Positions 45,397 to 53,646 of a DNA stretch of 64,000 nucleotides are shown piece by piece (the stretch's first letter is position 1; every line of letters begins with the position of its first letter). The notes under the pieces are model-generated. The model did no database searches. It was not told the DNA's origin and worked only from the letters and a program-made list of their open reading frames with translations. Both the position numbers and the translations under genes were made by a program. The DNA comes from Sphingomonas sp. dw_22. GTDB taxonomy: Bacteria; Pseudomonadota; Alphaproteobacteria; Sphingomonadales; Sphingomonadaceae. The DNA is taken from positions 1 to 64,000 of the forward strand of contig NZ_JAAVVE010000020.1 of the NCBI RefSeq assembly GCF_018449795.1, in the 5' to 3' direction.

Positions 45397-45663
45397 CAGG
45401 CCGGAGCGTGTCCAAAATAGCCCGATCGCGTCTATCGATAGCGCGTCGCAATAACAATAATGGAATGGCCGCGGGATTTCACTTCGGCCGGGTGCCAGGG
45501 CTTACCGCCGCGACAACACCCTCCCGCCCCTCCTCGCCGGAATGAACGAGTCGTGGCTCCCGGCTCCGCTCACGGACGCACCGGCACGGCCTGCCGCATC
45601 CGATTTGCCCGATGCCCCGCCCCATGCTGGCGGACAGGCGACAATGCTTGCCGAAGGACCAAA
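45397..45663. other. Divergent intergenic region, heme operon / trehalose operon
   Basis: 267 bp between the sigma factor (minus) and otsA (plus). It holds the Fur-like site at 45435-45455 on the sigma-factor side and the AAGGA ribosome site of otsA at its right end. A frame continuous with otsA runs back to 45460, but its encoded segment is Arg/Pro-rich and not protein-like, so it is left as non-coding. Confidence 0.6.
45435..45455. promoter_or_regulatory. Fur-like iron box upstream of the heme sigma factor
   Basis: TCGATAGCG, 2 bases, TCGCAATAAC. It agrees with the site at 52267-52287 at 16 of 21 positions and with the classic 19-bp Fur consensus at 12 of 19 positions. Confidence 0.5.
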
Positions 45664-47931
45664 TTGAACCGTCGCGCGTCCCATCGACCCTGGAGATATT
45701 CGCCCTATCATCTCGGCCTTGCCGTGCTGGGGCTGCTCGCGGCGATCACGTTGTTCGTCGCCCCCTATTCGGGCTCCATGGTGGAGCAATGGTCCAGAGC
45801 CGAGGTCGAATCCCGCTCGCGGCTGGTGTATGAATCCACCCAGGCCTCGATCTCCCGCGCCGTCGCCACCGGCGATACGCCGCGCCTCATCGGCATCCTC
45901 GAGGGCGTGGCCCGCGACGATCACATCCTCGCCGTGGGGCTTTGCGGCGAAGGCGGCAGCCTGCACGCCTTTACCGGGCAGCTGCCCCGCGCCTTTTCCT
46001 GCGACCAGGCGGTGAACTCGGAATCCGAGAGCTTTTCGAGCATGCGGAGCAACCGGAAGCGCGTGCTGGTCGCATCCTTTCCGATCACCCTGCCGGAAGG
46101 AAGGGCCTATCTCGTCGTCTTCCACGATCTCAGCTATATCGATGCGCGATCCGGCCGGGTGCGGACCTATGTGGTGGCGGCGGTCGTGGGCGTCGCGATC
46201 CTTGCCGCGCTCGTCGGCTTCTTCTTCATCCTGGCGTTCGTCCGGGGCTGGATGGATGCGCTGCGCCGGGCCGTGGAGGACGTCCGCGCGGGGCGGGCTA
46301 CGACTGCGCCCAATGGCGACCGATCCTCGATGGCGCAGGAGATCCAGAAGCTCCTGAAGAATCTGGACTCGGGCCGCACGCCCACCGAGGCGCCCGAGAA
46401 GGAATGGACGCCGGAATCGCTCGAAGAGCTGCTCGCGGAGGCGCTGCCCCAGGCGGAAGTGATCGTCCTCGCCAATCGCGAGCCCTATATCCACAACCGA
46501 ACCGACGACGGCATCGTCCTCCAGACGCCCGCGAGCGGTGTGGTCTCCGCGCTGGAGCCGGTCATGCGGGCCTGCCGCGGCACCTGGATCGCGCATGGCA
46601 GCGGGACGGCCGACCGCGAGACGGTGGACAGCAACGATCACCTCGCCGTCCCGCCCGACGATCCCTCCTACACGCTGCGCCGCCTGTGGATCACCGAGGA
46701 CGAGCAGGACGGCTATTATTACGGCTTCGCCAACGAAGGCCTCTGGCCGCTCTGCCATATCGCCTTCGTGCGGCCCATCTTCCGCGACGGCGACTGGCAG
46801 ATGTATCGCGAGATCAACGCCCGTTTCGCCGAAGCCGTGGTGCAGGAGGCGCGCACCGAAGACCCCATCGTGCTCGTGCAGGATTATCACTTCGCGCTCG
46901 CGCCGCGCATGATCCGCGAGCGCCTGCCCAACGCGACGATCATCACCTTCTGGCACATCCCCTGGCCGAACGCCGAAACCTTCGGGATCTGCCCGTGGAA
47001 GGAAGAGATACTGGCGGGGCTGCTCGGCAGCAGCGTCCTGGGCTTCCACACCCAGTTCCACTGCAACAATTTCCTGGAGACCGTCGATCGCTTCGTCGAA
47101 AGCCGCATCGACCGGGAGCATGCGACGGTGACGCTGGGCGGGCACGAGGCGATGGTGCGGCCCTATCCCATCTCGATCGAATGGCCTCCCAAGGGCCTGG
47201 AGGGCCAGCGCCCGGTCGAGGTCTGCCGCGCCCGGGTCCGGGAAGCCCTGGGGCTGGCGCCGGATGCAAAGCTGGCCGTCGGCATCGAGCGGTTCGATTA
47301 TACCAAGGGCATCCTCGATCGCATGCGGTCGATCGATCTCCTGCTCACCTTGATGCCGGAATGGCGCGGCAAGTTCACCTTCGTCCAGGTCGCGGCGCCC
47401 ACCCGCAGCAAGCTCGCCAGCTATCGCAGCCTCCAGGACGAGGCCGTGGCGCTCGCGGAGGAGATCAACGCCCGCCATGGCGAAGGCGGCTATCAGCCGA
47501 TCCGCCTCATCGTGCGGCACCATGAGCCGGCCGAGGTGTTCGAGCTGTTCCGCGCCGCCGACCTGTGCATCGTCAGCAGCCTGCACGACGGCATGAACCT
47601 TGTTGCCAAGGAATTCGTTGCCTCTCGCGAGGATGAGGAGGGGGTATTGATCCTGTCGAGCTTTACCGGTGCTTCGCGCGAGCTTTCGGAGGCGCTGATC
47701 GTCAATCCCTATGACGAGCGCGAAATGGCGACCGCGCTCGACACCGCGCTGCGCATGCCCGCCCAGCAGCAGCGCGAGCGCATGCGGCTGATGCGCCAGC
47801 AGGTCCGGGAGCAGAATGTCTATCGCTGGGCGGGCCGGATGCTGATCGACGCCGCCCGCATCCGGCAGAAGCAGCGCATTCTCGCCTTCGAGGACGCGCC
47901 GGCGCCCCAACGGCGGCGCGTGCGATCATGA
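45664..47931 (+). CDS. otsA: Membrane-anchored trehalose-6-phosphate synthase
   Basis: A 755-residue protein joining a membrane sensor-like part to a full GT20 trehalose-6-phosphate synthase. Helices at about residues 16-38 ([19 protein letters not shown]) and 168-192 ([20 protein letters not shown]) enclose a periplasmic region of about 125 residues; a charged coil follows. The catalytic part runs from about 264 ([10 protein letters not shown]) to 735 and keeps the known active-site segments: [32 protein letters not shown] and [13 protein letters not shown]. It makes trehalose-6-phosphate from a nucleotide-activated glucose and glucose-6-phosphate. I start at TTG 45664 because AAGGA lies 6 bases upstream and the first helix follows directly; no closer ATG fits. 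Typical OtsA has about 470 residues and no helices. Confidence 0.88.
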   Translation: MNRRASHRPWRYSPYHLGLAVLGLLAAITLFVAPYSGSMVEQWSRAEVESRSRLVYESTQASISRAVATGDTPRLIGILEGVARDDHILAVGLCGEGGSLHAFTGQLPRAFSCDQAVNSESESFSSMRSNRKRVLVASFPITLPEGRAYLVVFHDLSYIDARSGRVRTYVVAAVVGVAILAALVGFFFILAFVRGWMDALRRAVEDVRAGRATTAPNGDRSSMAQEIQKLLKNLDSGRTPTEAPEKEWTPESLEELLAEALPQAEVIVLANREPYIHNRTDDGIVLQTPASGVVSALEPVMRACRGTWIAHGSGTADRETVDSNDHLAVPPDDPSYTLRRLWITEDEQDGYYYGFANEGLWPLCHIAFVRPIFRDGDWQMYREINARFAEAVVQEARTEDPIVLVQDYHFALAPRMIRERLPNATIITFWHIPWPNAETFGICPWKEEILAGLLGSSVLGFHTQFHCNNFLETVDRFVESRIDREHATVTLGGHEAMVRPYPISIEWPPKGLEGQRPVEVCRARVREALGLAPDAKLAVGIERFDYTKGILDRMRSIDLLLTLMPEWRGKFTFVQVAAPTRSKLASYRSLQDEAVALAEEINARHGEGGYQPIRLIVRHHEPAEVFELFRAADLCIVSSLHDGMNLVAKEFVASREDEEGVLILSSFTGASRELSEALIVNPYDEREMATALDTALRMPAQQQRERMRLMRQQVREQNVYRWAGRMLIDAARIRQKQRILAFEDAPAPQRRRVRS

Positions 47932-48662
47932 CGCTTCCTCCGCCGCCGCCCGCCCTGCTGGACGGGGCAAGCCTGTTCATGGATTTCGACGGCACCCTGG
48001 TCGACCTGGCGGATCGTCCCGACATGGTCGCCGTCGACGAGACGCTGCGCACACTCGTCGCGCTTCTGCACGAACGGCATGCGGGACGGATCGCCATCGT
48101 GAGCGGCCGCTCGATCGCCCAGCTCGACGCCTTGCTGGGCCCCCTGACCCAGCGGATCGCGCTGTCGGGCAGCCATGGCTGCGAGCATCGCTGGGACGGC
48201 ATTTCCGCGCATCCCGTCCCGCCACCGGAACTGGAGACGGCGGCCAAGCGAATGAAGGCGTTCGCGAAGGGCCATCCGGGAACCCTGGTGGAGGAGAAGA
48301 GCTTCGGCGTGGCGCTCCATTATCGCATGGCGCCGCAGGCGGAAGCCGCCGCCCAGGCGCTCGGCGCCGAGCTGGCGGCGGAGCTCGGTCTCTCGCTCCA
48401 GCAGGGCAAGATGGTGGTGGAGCTGCGCCCGCCGGGCGGCAGCAAGGGCGGCGCGGTGCGCCGCCTCATGAGCCGCCCGCCGATGGCCGGCACGCGGCCG
48501 ATCTTCCTCGGCGACGACGTCACCGATGAGGACGGATTCGAGGCGGTACTGGAACTGGGCGGCACCGGCATCCTGATCGGCCCGCCGCGCCCCACCGCGG
48601 CGCGTTACCGCCTGCCGGATCCGGCATCCGCGCGTGCCTGGCTCGGCGAGGCGCCGCAATGA
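47928..48662 (+). CDS. otsB: Trehalose-6-phosphate phosphatase
   Basis: A 244-residue HAD-superfamily phosphatase that releases trehalose from trehalose-6-phosphate. HAD motif 1 is FMDFDGTLVDLADRP, motif 2 IVSGRSIAQLDALLG, and motif 4 PIFLGDDVTDEDGFEAV. The cap region carries VEEKSFGVALHYR. Its ATG overlaps the otsA stop as ATGA, and its own stop overlaps the next gene by 4 bp, so trehalose synthesis is one coupled unit. Confidence 0.94.
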   Translation: MTLPPPPPALLDGASLFMDFDGTLVDLADRPDMVAVDETLRTLVALLHERHAGRIAIVSGRSIAQLDALLGPLTQRIALSGSHGCEHRWDGISAHPVPPPELETAAKRMKAFAKGHPGTLVEEKSFGVALHYRMAPQAEAAAQALGAELAAELGLSLQQGKMVVELRPPGGSKGGAVRRLMSRPPMAGTRPIFLGDDVTDEDGFEAVLELGGTGILIGPPRPTAARYRLPDPASARAWLGEAPQ

Positions 48663-50455
48663 CGGCCACGCTCGATCTCTGGCCGATCGGCAATTGCCAG
48701 GTATCGGCGCTGGTCGATCGCGCCGGCCGTTTCGTCTGGGGCTGCGTGCCGCGCGTCGACGGCGATCCGGTCTTCTCCTCGCTGCTCGACGATGCGCCCC
48801 GCGCCGGCGAGGGCGCGCGCGGCTTCTGGGAAATCGACCTGGAGGACTGCGTCAGCACCGAGCAGGAATATCGCCGCAACACGCCTATCCTGGTCACGCG
48901 ACACGTCGACAAGGCGGGCAACGCGATCGAAGTGGTCGATTTCTGCCCCCGCTTCCGCGTCCATGGCCGGATGTACCGCCCGGTCGCCTTTGCGCGGATC
49001 GTCCGGCCGGTCCAGGGCAGCCCGCGCATCCGCGTCCGCCTGCGCCCGTCGATGAACTGGGGTGGCGGCGATCCGCCCCGCACGCGCGGTTCCAACCATA
49101 TCCGCTACCTGCTTTCGGAGATGACGCTGCGGCTGACCACCACCGCGCCGCCCGAGAATATCGAGGCGGAGCGCATGTTCCGCGTAGAACGCCCGCTCCA
49201 CTTCTTCCTCGGCCCCGACGAGAGCTTCTCGGACGATCTGCGCTTCGGCGTGGAAACCATGCTCCAGCGCACGATCGAGGAATGGCGCCATTGGGTGCGC
49301 GGCCTGGCGACGCCGCTCGAATGGCAGGAGGCGGTGATCCGGGCGGCGATCACGCTCAAGCTCTGCCAGCACGAGGAAAGCGGCGCGATCGTCGCCGCGC
49401 TCACCACCTCGATCCCCGAGCATGCGGATTCGCAGCGCAACTGGGACTATCGCTTTTGCTGGATCCGCGACGCCTATTTCACCGTCCAGGCGCTCAACCG
49501 GCTCGGCGCGCTCGACGTGCTGGAATCCTATCTCGAATATCTGCGCAACATCGTCGACAATGCCAAAGGCGGCCATATCCAGCCGCTCTACGGCGTCGGC
49601 GGCGAGGCGACGCTGGAGGAGCATGTCGCCCAGGGCCTGAACGGCTATCGCGGCATGGGGCCGGTGCGCATCGGCAACGATGCCTATCGGCAGGTCCAGC
49701 ACGATGCCTATGGCCAGATCATACTCTCGAACGCGCAGGCATTCCTCGACCAGCGCCTCTATCGGGTGGCGGGCGTGGAGGAGTTCAAGGCGCTGGAGCC
49801 GGTCGGCGAGCGCGCCTGGGCCGCGCATGACCAGCCCGATGCGGGCCTGTGGGAACTGCGCACCCGCGCGCATGTCCATACCTATTCCGCGGCGATGTGC
49901 TGGGCGGCATGCGACCGGCTGGCGAACATCGCCGAGACGCTGGGGCTGGAGGATCGCGAGCGCTTCTGGCGCGATCGCGCCGAGATCGTCCGCACCCGGA
50001 TCGAGCAGGCGGCATGGCGCGCCGGGACGAGCCGGCTGTCGGCGACGTTCGACGGCGACGATCTCGATGCCAGCATCCTCCAGCTGCTCGACCTGCGCTT
50101 CCTCAAGCCCGACGATCCCCGCTTCCGTTCGACGCTGGAGGCGGTCGAGACGGGATTGCGGCGCGGCACCCATATGCTCCGCTATGCGACGGAGGACGAT
50201 TTCGGTTTGCCGGAGACCGCCTTCAACGTCTGCACCTTCTGGCTGATCGAGGCGCTGCATGCCACCGGCCGCGACGCCGATGCGCGCGCATTGTTCGAGG
50301 AAATGCTGTCGCGGCGCACGCGCGCCGGCCTGCTCTCGGAGGACATCGATCCCGTCACCGGGGAATTATGGGGCAATTACCCGCAGACCTATTCGCTGGT
50401 CGGCCTCATCAATTCGGCCGTGCTCCTGAGCAAGCCGTGGAGTTCGGCGCGCTGA
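48659..50455 (+). CDS. GH15-family glycoside hydrolase (glucoamylase/trehalase type)
   Basis: A 598-residue glycosidase of family GH15. An N-terminal beta-sandwich (LDLWPIGNCQVSALVDRAGRFVW) leads to the (alpha/alpha)6 barrel with RNWDYRFCWIRDAYFTVQAL, the substrate-binding W and R residues. The catalytic base is probably in LLSEDIDPVTGELWGNYPQTYSLVGLI. GH15 members cleave alpha-glucosides; some are trehalases. No signal peptide is present, so it acts in the cytoplasm. Direct coupling to otsB (ATGA overlap at 48659-48662) makes trehalose or a related glucan a likely substrate. Confidence 0.87.
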   Translation: MTATLDLWPIGNCQVSALVDRAGRFVWGCVPRVDGDPVFSSLLDDAPRAGEGARGFWEIDLEDCVSTEQEYRRNTPILVTRHVDKAGNAIEVVDFCPRFRVHGRMYRPVAFARIVRPVQGSPRIRVRLRPSMNWGGGDPPRTRGSNHIRYLLSEMTLRLTTTAPPENIEAERMFRVERPLHFFLGPDESFSDDLRFGVETMLQRTIEEWRHWVRGLATPLEWQEAVIRAAITLKLCQHEESGAIVAALTTSIPEHADSQRNWDYRFCWIRDAYFTVQALNRLGALDVLESYLEYLRNIVDNAKGGHIQPLYGVGGEATLEEHVAQGLNGYRGMGPVRIGNDAYRQVQHDAYGQIILSNAQAFLDQRLYRVAGVEEFKALEPVGERAWAAHDQPDAGLWELRTRAHVHTYSAAMCWAACDRLANIAETLGLEDRERFWRDRAEIVRTRIEQAAWRAGTSRLSATFDGDDLDASILQLLDLRFLKPDDPRFRSTLEAVETGLRRGTHMLRYATEDDFGLPETAFNVCTFWLIEALHATGRDADARALFEEMLSRRTRAGLLSEDIDPVTGELWGNYPQTYSLVGLINSAVLLSKPWSSAR

Positions 50456-50490
50456 GGCGAGCGGCCCGGCGCACACCCTCGCCCCGCCGA

Positions 50491-52119
50491 TCAGCCGGCA
50501 TATCGGGTTTCCATCAGATCGAGCTCGCGGATCAGCTTGCGCGCGCTCTCGCTGCCCAGCTCGCGCTCGCGCACCCGCCGGAATATCTCGGTCCGCTCGG
50601 CGCGCAGGGCCGCGAGGCGGAGGTCTCGTTCGAGCCTGTCGATCCGCTTGGCCGTCGCCGCGTCTTCGGAAACGAGCGTGCGGGTCTCGATCCGGCGGCG
50701 ATAGATGTCCATGATCCGCGCAGCCACCTCGACATGAAGATCGGCGTCGCCCTCGGCTTCCGCGAGCGCATGTTCGACGCGCTCGACTTCGGCGATCGCC
50801 GCCAGGGCCGCCGCCAGGCGCGCCGCCTCGATCTCTGCCTGCTGCGACGGCTCCGCCGGCATCTGCAATCCGTTGAGCAGCCAGGGAAGCCCGACGCTGG
50901 CGACGACCAGCGACACGATGATGACGCCCATCGCCAGGAAGATGGCGAGGTCGCGCGCCGGAAAGGGCGAGCCGTCATTCATCGCCAGCGGAAGGGTGAG
51001 GACACCCGCGAGGGTGATCGCGCCGCGCACGCCGGCGAAGGACATGGCGGTGATGATCCGCCAGCTCGGGGTGCGGCCGGTCACGCCCTTGCGGAGCAAG
51101 GTAAGGCGGAAGGACAGCCACACCCACAGGAAGCGGAGCGCCGCCAGCCCGGCATTGATGGCGACGACATAGACTCCCAGCCACCAGAATTGGTCATGGC
51201 CGGTCAGCCGGACCGTCTCGGCGGCCCCTCCCAGGATGAGCGGCAATTGCTCGCCGAGCAGGACGAAGATGACGCCGTTCGCGGTGAACTGGATCGTGTC
51301 CCACACCGTGTTGCGGCGGATGCGGGTCGCAGCGAGCGCCTGCCCCGAGCTTTCGGCGAAGCCCATCGCCAGCCCCGCGGCAACGGCCGCAAGGATGCCC
51401 GAGCAATGGAGGTGCTCGGCGACGAGATAGGCCGCGAACGGAATGAGCAGGCTGATGAGGATCTGCGAGCCGCTGTCCTCGCCGAAGCGCGCGCTGATCC
51501 AGCCCTTGGCCTGGACCACCGCGAAGGTCACCCCGGCCCCGACCACCACTCCGCCGACCGCGACCCACAGGAAGTTGAGCGCGGCGTCCTGGACCGAGAA
51601 GGCGCCGGTGAGGGCTGCGGCGATCGCGAAGCGCAGGCAGACCAGGCCTGATGCGTCGTTGAGGAGCGATTCGCCTTCGAGGATGTGCATCATCCGCTTC
51701 GGAATCGGCACGCGCTGGGCGATGGCCGATACCGCGATCGGATCGGTCGGCGACACCACTGCGGCAAGCGCGAACGCGACCGCGAGCGGCATCGCGGGGA
51801 TCATCCAGTGGATGAGCAACCCGATGCCGAGCACGGTGAACACGACCAGGCCGAGCGCCAGCTCGAGGATGGTCTTGCCGTCCTTGAACAGCTCCTCGCG
51901 CGGAATCCGCCAGCCGTCGAGGAACAGCAGCGGCGGCAGGAACAGCAGGAAGAATATCTCGGGATCGAGCGTGACCCGCCAGTCCGCGACCAGCCCGACG
52001 GCACCGCCGAGCGCGATCTGCACCAGAGGCCGCGGAATGGCCAAAGGCAATGCGCGCGACACCACGCCGCTCACGACCACGGCGAACAGCAGAACCAGAA
52101 TGAGCGTGATCGTTTCCAC
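50491..52119 (-). CDS. CPA1-family Na+/H+ antiporter
   Basis: A 542-residue cation/proton antiporter of the NhaP/YjcE type. About 12 helices occupy residues 1-420; the ion-binding region is AAVVSPTDPIAVSAIAQRVPIP with the conserved ND pair in GESLLNDASGLV. The helix with FAGVRGAITLAGVLTLPLA holds the conserved Arg. The last 120 residues form a charged, coiled cytoplasmic tail. It starts with GTG at 52119 behind GGAGG. It lies convergent to the trehalose operon; both could serve osmotic or salt stress, but there is no direct link. Confidence 0.88.
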   Translation of the reverse strand: METITLILVLLFAVVVSGVVSRALPLAIPRPLVQIALGGAVGLVADWRVTLDPEIFFLLFLPPLLFLDGWRIPREELFKDGKTILELALGLVVFTVLGIGLLIHWMIPAMPLAVAFALAAVVSPTDPIAVSAIAQRVPIPKRMMHILEGESLLNDASGLVCLRFAIAAALTGAFSVQDAALNFLWVAVGGVVVGAGVTFAVVQAKGWISARFGEDSGSQILISLLIPFAAYLVAEHLHCSGILAAVAAGLAMGFAESSGQALAATRIRRNTVWDTIQFTANGVIFVLLGEQLPLILGGAAETVRLTGHDQFWWLGVYVVAINAGLAALRFLWVWLSFRLTLLRKGVTGRTPSWRIITAMSFAGVRGAITLAGVLTLPLAMNDGSPFPARDLAIFLAMGVIIVSLVVASVGLPWLLNGLQMPAEPSQQAEIEAARLAAALAAIAEVERVEHALAEAEGDADLHVEVAARIMDIYRRRIETRTLVSEDAATAKRIDRLERDLRLAALRAERTEIFRRVRERELGSESARKLIRELDLMETRYAG

Positions 52120-52266
52120 GGGGCCTCCTCCCTCCGATCATTCTTTAGGCAGGTGAGACGATCAGGGAACCCCAGAACGGACCGACATCCGGAGTTTAGA
52201 GTACAACGGCAGCAAAACCCCCATCGTCACCCCGGCCCCCTTTCTGGCGATGCACCATTCGCCTTC

Positions 52267-52287
52267 TTGATAATGCCTCGCAATACC
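52267..52287. promoter_or_regulatory. Fur box upstream of the second PepSY/TonB receptor operon
   Basis: GATAATGCCTCGCAATACC (52269-52287) matches the classic 19-bp Fur consensus at 14 positions. With the two bases before it, the site reads TTGATAATG, 2 bases, TCGCAATACC. It lies 14 bp before the ATG at 52302. Confidence 0.65.
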
Positions 52288-52301
52288 GTATAGCCTGAGC
52301 C

Positions 52302-53465
52302 ATGACCCGTTCGGCGATCCGCGCCTGGTATCTCGTGCACAAATGGACGAGCCTCGTCTGCACGGCTTTCCTGCTGATGCTGTGCGTTACCGGCCTGCCG
52401 CTGATCTTCCATGCCGAGATCGACGCGCTGACCGAAACGACCCCGGCGCTCGCCAAGGGCGCGGTCGCGTCATCGAAAGGCGGGCTGCCGCTCGATACGA
52501 TGCTGGCAAAAGCACTGGCCGCACGGCCGGGCGAGGTGCCGCTGTTCATGGCGTTCGACAATGATCGCTCGCTGATGACGATCACCACCGGCGCCCGGCC
52601 GGACGTCGCCGGGAGCGGGATGACGATCCAGCTGCTCGATCGCGCGACCGGCGCCTCCGTCGGCCAGGAGAATGAGGACGGCGTGATGCACTTCCTGCTC
52701 ACGCTCCATACCGACATGTTCCTGGGCCTGCCGGGGATGCTGTTCCTGGGGGCGATGGGCGTCCTGTTCGTCGCCGCGCTGGTCTCGGGCACGGTTCTCT
52801 ATGCCCCGTTCATGCGCAAGCTCGATTTCGGCACGCTGCGCACCAGCCGCAGCAAGCGGATCAAGTGGCTCGACTATCACAATCTGCTCGGCATCGTCGC
52901 GCTCGCCTGGATGCTGGTCGTCGGCGTGACCGGCGTCATCAACGCGCTCGCCACGCCCATCACCAAGCTGTGGCAGATGAACGAGCTCGCCGAGATGACG
53001 CGGGCCTATGCCGGGCGCGAGGCGCTGCCGCCGTCGCGCTACGGCTCGCTCGACAAGGCGATGGCCGAAGCGCGCAAGGCATTGCCGGGCAACAATCCGC
53101 AGTTCATCGCCTTTCCCGGCGGCGCGTTCAGCAGCAAGCATCATTATGCCGTGTTCTTCCAGGGCGGCACGCCGCTCACCGAGCGGCTGCTCACCCCCGC
53201 GCTGATCGATGCCGAGACCGGCGCGCTCACCGACGTAAGGCCGATGCCCTGGTACAATCAGGCGCTGTCGCTCTCACGACCGCTCCATTTCGGCGATTAT
53301 GGCGGCCCGATCCTCAAGATCCTGTGGGCAGTGCTCGACCTGTTCACGATCGTCGTGCTCGGCTCCGGCCTGTATCTCTGGCTCGGCAAGCGCCGCGCCC
53401 CGCTCGACCAGCGCGTGCGCGAAGTCGAAAGCGGCGGCCGCATGGCCCCGGTGGCGGCCGAATGA
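52302..53465 (+). CDS. PepSY domain membrane protein, iron locus
   Basis: A 387-residue PepSY_TM protein. Membrane helices lie at about residues 14-35 (TSLVCTAFLLMLCVTGLPLI), 145-168 (LFLGAMGVLFVAALVSGTVLYA), 195-218 (LLGIVALAWMLVVGVTGVI) and near the C-terminus (FTIVVLGSGLYLWLG). His residues near the helices (VHKWTS, LHTDMFLG, DYHNLLG, RPLHFGDYGG) fit a haem-binding or reductase role suggested for the family. It is the first gene of an operon with a small membrane protein and a TonB-dependent receptor and has a Fur box just upstream. Confidence 0.85.
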   Translation: MTRSAIRAWYLVHKWTSLVCTAFLLMLCVTGLPLIFHAEIDALTETTPALAKGAVASSKGGLPLDTMLAKALAARPGEVPLFMAFDNDRSLMTITTGARPDVAGSGMTIQLLDRATGASVGQENEDGVMHFLLTLHTDMFLGLPGMLFLGAMGVLFVAALVSGTVLYAPFMRKLDFGTLRTSRSKRIKWLDYHNLLGIVALAWMLVVGVTGVINALATPITKLWQMNELAEMTRAYAGREALPPSRYGSLDKAMAEARKALPGNNPQFIAFPGGAFSSKHHYAVFFQGGTPLTERLLTPALIDAETGALTDVRPMPWYNQALSLSRPLHFGDYGGPILKILWAVLDLFTIVVLGSGLYLWLGKRRAPLDQRVREVESGGRMAPVAAE

Positions 53466-53626
53466 TCCGCTCCACTTTCGCCATTCCCGCGCTCGTCGCG
53501 GTCGCCAGCATCGTCGGCCTGGTCAGCGCGCTGACCGGCGACGGCATACGCGATGCGCTGTCATGGATCGCCCTCTCCATTCCCGTCGCCGCTATCGCCT
53601 GGGCGATGCGCTTCAAACGCACCTGA
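53462..53626 (+). CDS. Small (54-residue) membrane protein
   Basis: A 54-residue protein with two hydrophobic helices (FAIPALVAVASIVGLVSAL and ALSWIALSIPVAAIAWAMRF) and a basic tail. Its ATG overlaps the PepSY stop as ATGA, strong support for a real gene despite the size. Similar two-helix proteins follow PepSY genes in other sphingomonads as far as I recall. Function is unknown; it may be a partner of the PepSY protein. Confidence 0.7.
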   Translation: MIRSTFAIPALVAVASIVGLVSALTGDGIRDALSWIALSIPVAAIAWAMRFKRT

Positions 53627-53646
53627 TTTCGATGAAAGGCCCTGCC

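Noticed and set aside
45460..45663. N-terminal extension of OtsA to 45460
   Set aside because: The encoded 68 residues are Arg/Pro-rich and would put unrelated sequence before the first membrane helix; the TTG with AAGGA upstream is a better start.
49849..51651. A 600-codon plus-strand frame overlapping the GH15 gene and the antiporter
   Set aside because: It crosses two well-supported genes in the wrong frame or strand and has no protein-like features.
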